DNA from: Macrophomina tecta
Taxonomy: Eukaryota; Ascomycota; Dothideomycetes; Botryosphaeriales; Botryosphaeriaceae
Direction: 5' to 3'
Assembly (NCBI GenBank): GCA_024180945.1
Contig: JAKSGN010000021.1
Coordinates: forward strand, 1-64,000
DNA: 64,000 nt
The notes under the pieces were generated by a model. The model saw only the letters and a program-made list of their open reading frames with translations, ran no database searches and was not told where the DNA came from. This document shows, one piece after another, positions 59,183 to 64,000 of the stretch; the first letter of the stretch is position 1; each line of letters opens with the position of its first letter. The position numbers and the translations under genes were made by a program.

Positions 59183-60929
59183 TGGTTAGGCCTTCTTTCT
59201 AGGGGAGACGGAAAGGCTGCCAATTGAATGCTGTCGTTACACAGAAGCGAAGGGCACAAAAACGCGTGAGGAATGCGGAGAGACGTGGGGTACAATCGGG
59301 GAATTCGGCGACGATGGAGCGACGTGCAAGCACCCTTGTCAAGCTTCTGTGGGAACACCGCGAATGTGGTTGCCGCTGTCTTTTATGTTTTGGAAGCAGC
59401 TATCGCACCAGCTGGGTACGTGGTGGCTCCTAGTTCGTTTGAGCAACACGTCTTGCCCATAGGAGTCCATGCAGAAGCGAGGCCTCCCTTTGTCGTGTTG
59501 AACTGTATGCTTGCCGTTGAAGAGTTCCTGCGATATGACGTCAGGCCTCGATGCTGCTTGCAGTGCAAACAAGCTCCGAAGAAATGGACAACGCTCTCTA
59601 AGATCTATGACCGTGTGGCGACATCCAAGTGTTGCGCAGGTGGAGCCCTGAGGAACAGGCGGCGCGACTCATCTTTTAGCAGTCCATCAGAAACTCAAAA
59701 CTGGTCAATGACATTGATTTCCTAAAGCTGGCTGACTTTTCCGCTCTTTTCTTGGAGAATCCGCGCTCTGCATAAACCCCAGCCCCATAGAAACGCCCAA
59801 CCCATCCAACAAACTCGGTTCAGAACAGCATTTCTTCTGGTCCACATATCTCACGTTTCCTCCGTCAAGAATGAAACAGGAAGAGAAAAAAAAAAAATCG
59901 AATCAAAGATTCCTGCAAAATTGTACAAAGAGAAGGTGTAAGAACGCCTGCAAATGATTGCACTCTCTTTCAACGAGTTGACGTGCTACGAGAACCATCC
60001 ATCAGTATCAATAAGACAGGAGGAAACGCACCTAAACACAAAATAGGAAAAAGAGGATGACCCCGATTCTATAGCGAATACTCAAACCGAGAGCAAATTT
60101 CATCTACCGTGCTGCCCAGAAATGCCGAAATGAAAGCGTGCTGTGAATCAAACCATCGCAGCAAGGAAATAGGAGACCAACAAAAACAAATACCAAACAC
60201 TTTTGGCAAACCACCGTATTTTGCAACCGCGTATGCCAACCAAGCAGTCGTGAGACTGAGGACGTACAGGACAAGATAGTAGCAATAGATGTGTCGCGAA
60301 TGTACTTCGATTCGGGGGGAAAATGCTTAGCATGGGGATTCTTCCTGACAAAGGAACAGCCACGAGTGCATCGTTGTTATCCATGATACCCACTCCTACT
60401 TCGGCTTCTGTGCGCTGGTCTTCGTAGAGGTACATTGATCCCTGCCTCCGTCGAGTCCGACAGGGATGTTTGCTTTTCCAGAGTTTGCCGTTTAGTGTGG
60501 AAAAATAGTCTCACCGGGAGTCGAGGAAGGCTTTCTTGAGGTACTAGTCTGCCCCGGAGCAGACATACCAGGTGTAGCCCAGGATCCAGGTGTTGCAAAT
60601 ATCTTGCCGGGCGCGCGACTGTCTGTTTTTCCAGTAGCACAATCACCAGCTTTCTTGAAAGCATCAGTCGTCCGATGGGCTCCGGTATTTTTGGTGGCGC
60701 TCGTGTGGAATGAAGTGTTCTTAAAACCGAGACCTTCGGCCGTGTTGGTATTACGAGAGCAATGGACGCCGCCATTTGTATCCATTTTCGAGTTTCCGCC
60801 AGTGTTCGTTGTTTTGCCAGTGCTTCCGCCACCACGAGAAGCGCCGCCCGTGCAACCTCCTCTTGCCGTACCTCCGCGAACTCCGCCGTGGAATTGACCG
60901 CGGCCTCCGTTGCCTGTGAGTGTAATCAA
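59183..60929. other. Intergenic between Nudix and DNAJC7-like genes
   Basis: No gene is supported. On the minus strand directly after the stop at 60930 an open frame (to 60492) encodes a Gly/Thr-rich sequence (GGRGQFHGGVRGGTARGG) resembling an RGG tail. It is most likely the 3' untranslated region of the DNAJC7-like gene read by chance, though an alternative terminal exon cannot be excluded. An A-run lies near 59888. Confidence 0.4.
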
Positions 60930-63236
60930 CTAGAACGGAAAACCTCCAGAGAATTGTGGCCCACCTCTACCACGAGCGCCACCTGCACCTGGGAAGCCAC
61001 CAGCGCTCTGGAAACCGCCGAAACCGCCACCACCACCCATTTGACCACCCATCATGTTGAACAGCATCTCGGGGCTGATATTAACGCCGCCACCCATACC
61101 ACCCATACCACCGCCACCGAAGCCGCCACCCCCGAACATGTCGGCTGGGTCCATGAGGTCTTCGCCACTGTCGTAACGGGCACGTTTCCTGCACAAAAGC
61201 GTTAGCCTTATTTAAATGTGAGAATTTCTCGACTTCAGGGATACTTACTGAGAATCGCTGAGGGTCTCGTAGGCCTCGCCAATGTCCTTGAAGCGTTCCG
61301 CAGCCTCCGGGTCATCAGGGTTCTTATCAGGATGGTGGACGATGGCCAACTTGCGGTAGGCCTTCTTGATCTGATTATCATCCGCATCTTTGTCAACACC
61401 AAGGATCTTGTAGTAGTCCTTCCTCTTTGCCTTTTTGGCCTCAAGTTCCATATTGCGGATGTCCTTCTGAATACCGGGCTCGCCAGGGTTAGCGTCCTTG
61501 ACTGCATTCAATTCTTGAATAGCGGCATCAAATTGACCTAATTCACCCAGAGCTTTAGCCTTCGTCTTCCGGGCTTTAGTGTAGGACGGGTCAAGCTCAA
61601 GAGCGCGGGTGCAGTCATCAACAGACTGCTGGTAATTCTTAAGCTGTTTTCGCAGTTAGCTTCTGTGTTTCCACTCAATTTTCTGAGCTTACCTTGATGT
61701 TGGCGGTAGCGCGGTTCTGGAGAAGCTTGGAGTTGGTGCCCTTGTTCTGCGGATCCACATCGAGCGCCTTGGAGTAAATATCCACAGCATCCTTATACTT
61801 CCCGCTCTTGAACGCTTGGTTGCCCTCCTCTTTCATCCTATCAAGCTTTTGGACCGTGCGCAGCCACTTCACCGCATCCTTGAAATCCGGATCGCAGTTC
61901 AAAGCCTGTCTGAAATGCTGGATGGCCTTGGCATTATCTCCTTGAGCATATAGTGCACGGCCGCGAAGGACAAGGGCCTCAGGATCCTGGCTGTTGGTAC
62001 GTAGTAGCGCCATAGCCTGACTCTGCGCCTCGCCTAGCGCGTTCTCGTTGCCCATCTTCAAGTAAGCCTCACCACGCATGAGCCTCCACTTCCTCGGCAC
62101 GGCAACGCCGGATCCAAGCCCCTTCTCTGCCTGGTCGATAGCATGGATTACCATCGAGCCAGAAGATCCGGTGCGGAGCTGGTCCTCGGCCTGCGACAGG
62201 TGGTTTGCCATAGCCTGAGCGGCAGCCTTATCGGTTGCGCTTGCGTTGGCCTTCTCGTAAATCTCTAAAGCCTCCTGCGGGCGACCAAGAGATGTGTAGA
62301 CGCGAGCTAACCTGTGAAGGATCTTGGGATTATTCGGCTCGAGGTCGTCGGCAACCTTGCAGTCCTCCAAAGCCTCGGGGAAGCGGTTTGCAGAAATGAG
62401 TGCAGCGGCGCGGTTGGACCTGTACGTTGCGGACTTAGGATCGGCCTCGATTGCTATGAGCTTAAAGTCAGCAGAGTCATCAGAGGCGCGAGATGGAAAA
62501 CGCCAGATTGGGCAATTGTCAACACGGCTAGACAGGGCTGCCGCAGGTGGAGGCTAGCAGCGGTAGCACATGCTGAACAAGGAATCCTGGCCAAACGTGA
62601 TACCGACAATTTCCACAACCACAAAAGTTCGAGGTGCAAAGAGAGCGCTGGAGGACACATACCCTTGGTATACTCCTGGATTGCCTTGGTGTAGTCTTTG
62701 GCCTTGAAGAATTTGTTGCCGGCGGCCTTGCAGGCCTCGGCATCGACAGGCGGGGGGCTGGTGGGAGTGCGGTGCGGCGGGGGCGGCGGTGCAGCATTGT
62801 CGCCGTTTTGCTCTTGTGCAGTGCCGTTCGGCTTGGGCGAAGGCGAGGCGGTGGCCTCGCGGTCGACGTCCATCGGGGTGGCCGGAGCGCTCTGGGGCTG
62901 GTCGCTCATCTTGCTGGATAGAGCTGAAAGGCGGCGGCGCTGCTCCTCGGGCAGATTGAGTGGGTGGGTGTCAGGATCGTAGTTTTGCGAGGCGCGCGAG
63001 AAGGCCGACTTTTTGGTGGGGGACGAATCGGACCTCCGGTGACGATCCTTGACGGGCGAGGAGCGTGCGCTGAAGGAGCTGCGGTGGCTCTGGCTCGAGG
63101 GCCTCTTCTCGGGCGAAGCGGGCGGCGTGCTGGTGCGTGCCGAGTGCTCGTGCTGGGGCGGCGTGGGAGGTGGTGAGGCTGGACTGCCGGTCGGGTTCTT
63201 CTTCTGTTTGGAGGAGAGAAAGCCGGGCAGAACCAT
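60930..63236 (-). CDS. DNAJC7-like co-chaperone (TPR repeats plus J domain)
   Basis: Four exons, 63236-62663, 62453-61693, 61643-61249 and 61188-60930, total 1989 nt and 662 residues. The start [13 protein letters not shown] is the first ATG; the frame continues upstream only through a TTG. About 170 disordered Ser/Pro residues come first. TPR repeats follow ([88 protein letters not shown]). Then comes the J domain, [20 protein letters not shown], with the HPD motif in [10 protein letters not shown] Gly-rich tail ([14 protein letters not shown]) ends it. Such Hsp40s present clients to Hsp70 and Hsp90 in the cytosol. Intron 1 is 209 nt, and the acceptor that restores [17 protein letters not shown] was selected. 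Confidence 0.93.
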
Positions 63237-63404
63237 GAGAGGCAAGCAATCGGCGGAATGGCGCTACGTGCGCGGATGCTTATTCAGAGGCAGGTCGGGC
63301 GGGAGGGTCAGGCACCTGGGCGTCCAAAAAAAATGTAGCAAAGACGGCCTAGAGGGGGGAGCTAAACGGAGTCGAACTGGGCACTCCAAGGCAACGCGCA
63401 CTCA

Positions 63405-63417
63405 TTCGGGAACATTC
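63405..63417. promoter_or_regulatory. Heat-shock element (TTCnnGAAnnTTC)
   Basis: The sequence TTCGGGAACATTC is a perfect three-unit heat-shock factor site. It lies 169 bp upstream of the start codon of the DNAJC7-like gene, on a promoter where Hsf1 control makes sense. Confidence 0.65.
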
Positions 63418-64000
63418 CATAGGCTCACGGGAACTCGTGGCCGCCGCGACTCTGTTTACCCCGTCCCCCGCTGCTGCTGACGGCTGTCGCTGCTGGCCAG
63501 CCTGGCCTGCTGCACCTCCGCGTCGCACAGCAACCGCCGCCTTCCGCCCAGTGGCCACGTGAGTGCTGTCATTCACGGCGTCGAGTTTTTGAGGTTATCG
63601 CTATCGAGCCTCACCCTCCCGTGCGTGGCGTACGGATCGCAACTGGGGCCCTGTGGCTCGGCGCCCGTTTGCAACTTTTGTCTCCACTAGCGGCTGCTCA
63701 GGCCTCCCACCGCGTCACCATCCCGGCCTATACGTTTAAAAGCGCTCCATCACCCTGTTCACCTGTTCTCGAATACTACAACTACAACCGGAAGATGCCC
63801 TGACACGCTCCCTCGCATCTTGCCAGCAACAGGGAGCGTTGTACGGCATCATCCATCAATGCAGTCACTGCGAGGCGTGCCCATAGCCGCAGCGGAATGG
63901 CACGGCACATCCTGTGGACGGCTGCTACACCAATCCATTTTCTCGCAATGTTCTATGGCTGGCACGTGTAATAGGCCCTCATGGCTAGTCACTAAGGTGC
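63418..64000. other. Upstream region of the DNAJC7-like gene, no gene supported
   Basis: Nearly 600 bp to the window edge with short frames only. Plus-strand frames at 63049-63480 and 63621-63803 have no domain or splice support. Confidence 0.4.

Noticed and set aside
63361..63400. Possible tRNA B-box-like GTCGAACTGG
   Set aside because: No matching A box, cloverleaf or acceptor stem around it. No tRNA was found in the window by eye.

Overview
The window comes from a filamentous ascomycete, most likely a Pezizomycotina/Dothideomycetes-type genome. The evidence is short GT-AG introns of about 45-80 nt with fungal branch points, fungal versions of EF-1alpha, Sls1, Tad1, a ferric reductase and a DNAJC7-like co-chaperone, Ty3/gypsy, Ty1/copia and Fot1/pogo-type transposons, and an extreme RIP (repeat-induced point mutation) footprint. 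I do not name a species.

Bases 1 to about 22,390 are a nested transposon graveyard. CpA and TpG dinucleotides are almost absent there, although C and G survive in other contexts, which is the mark of saturated CpA-to-TpA RIP. Within it are a plus-strand gypsy integrase relic (1-767); a minus-strand gypsy element with two 191-bp LTRs (768-7915); a plus-strand gypsy relic (7916-13325); a second copy of the minus-strand element (14069-20669); a copia relic (about 20670-22450) and its probable 137-bp LTR (22451-22587). Three insertions keep readable, CpA-containing sequence: a pogo-like transposon with an intact 549-codon transposase (10466-12315), a second pogo-like family with five in-frame TAG codons (14134-15986), and an un-RIPped 743-bp LTR (13326-14068) whose RIPped twin lies at 12363-13105.

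Bases 22,600-31,100 are an accessory interval. Two paralogous genes with GIY-YIG-like nuclease motifs, both on the minus strand, flank a frameshifted gypsy integrase/chromodomain relic and a large 876-codon protein of unknown function that carries a BRCT-like domain.

Bases 32,600-42,450 are a compact housekeeping block: EF-1alpha, an Sls1-like mitochondrial protein, an NT-C2 (EEIG1/EHBP1) protein and tRNA adenosine deaminase Tad1. The last two are divergent from a shared 391-bp promoter. Bases 42,450-49,640 are mostly non-coding, with a decayed small membrane-protein gene and a solo LTR that has a perfect 5-bp target duplication. Bases 49,645-63,236 hold a ferric reductase, a polyglutamine AT-hook protein, two decayed or uncertain ORFs, a Nudix hydrolase and a TPR/J-domain co-chaperone with a heat-shock element upstream.

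Intron-exon structures were derived by hand from splice motifs, frame closure and family alignment from memory. For every multi-exon gene except the 3' part of the 22.9-kb gene and the 5' end of the 30-kb gene, the spliced length is divisible by three and gives the expected domain order.
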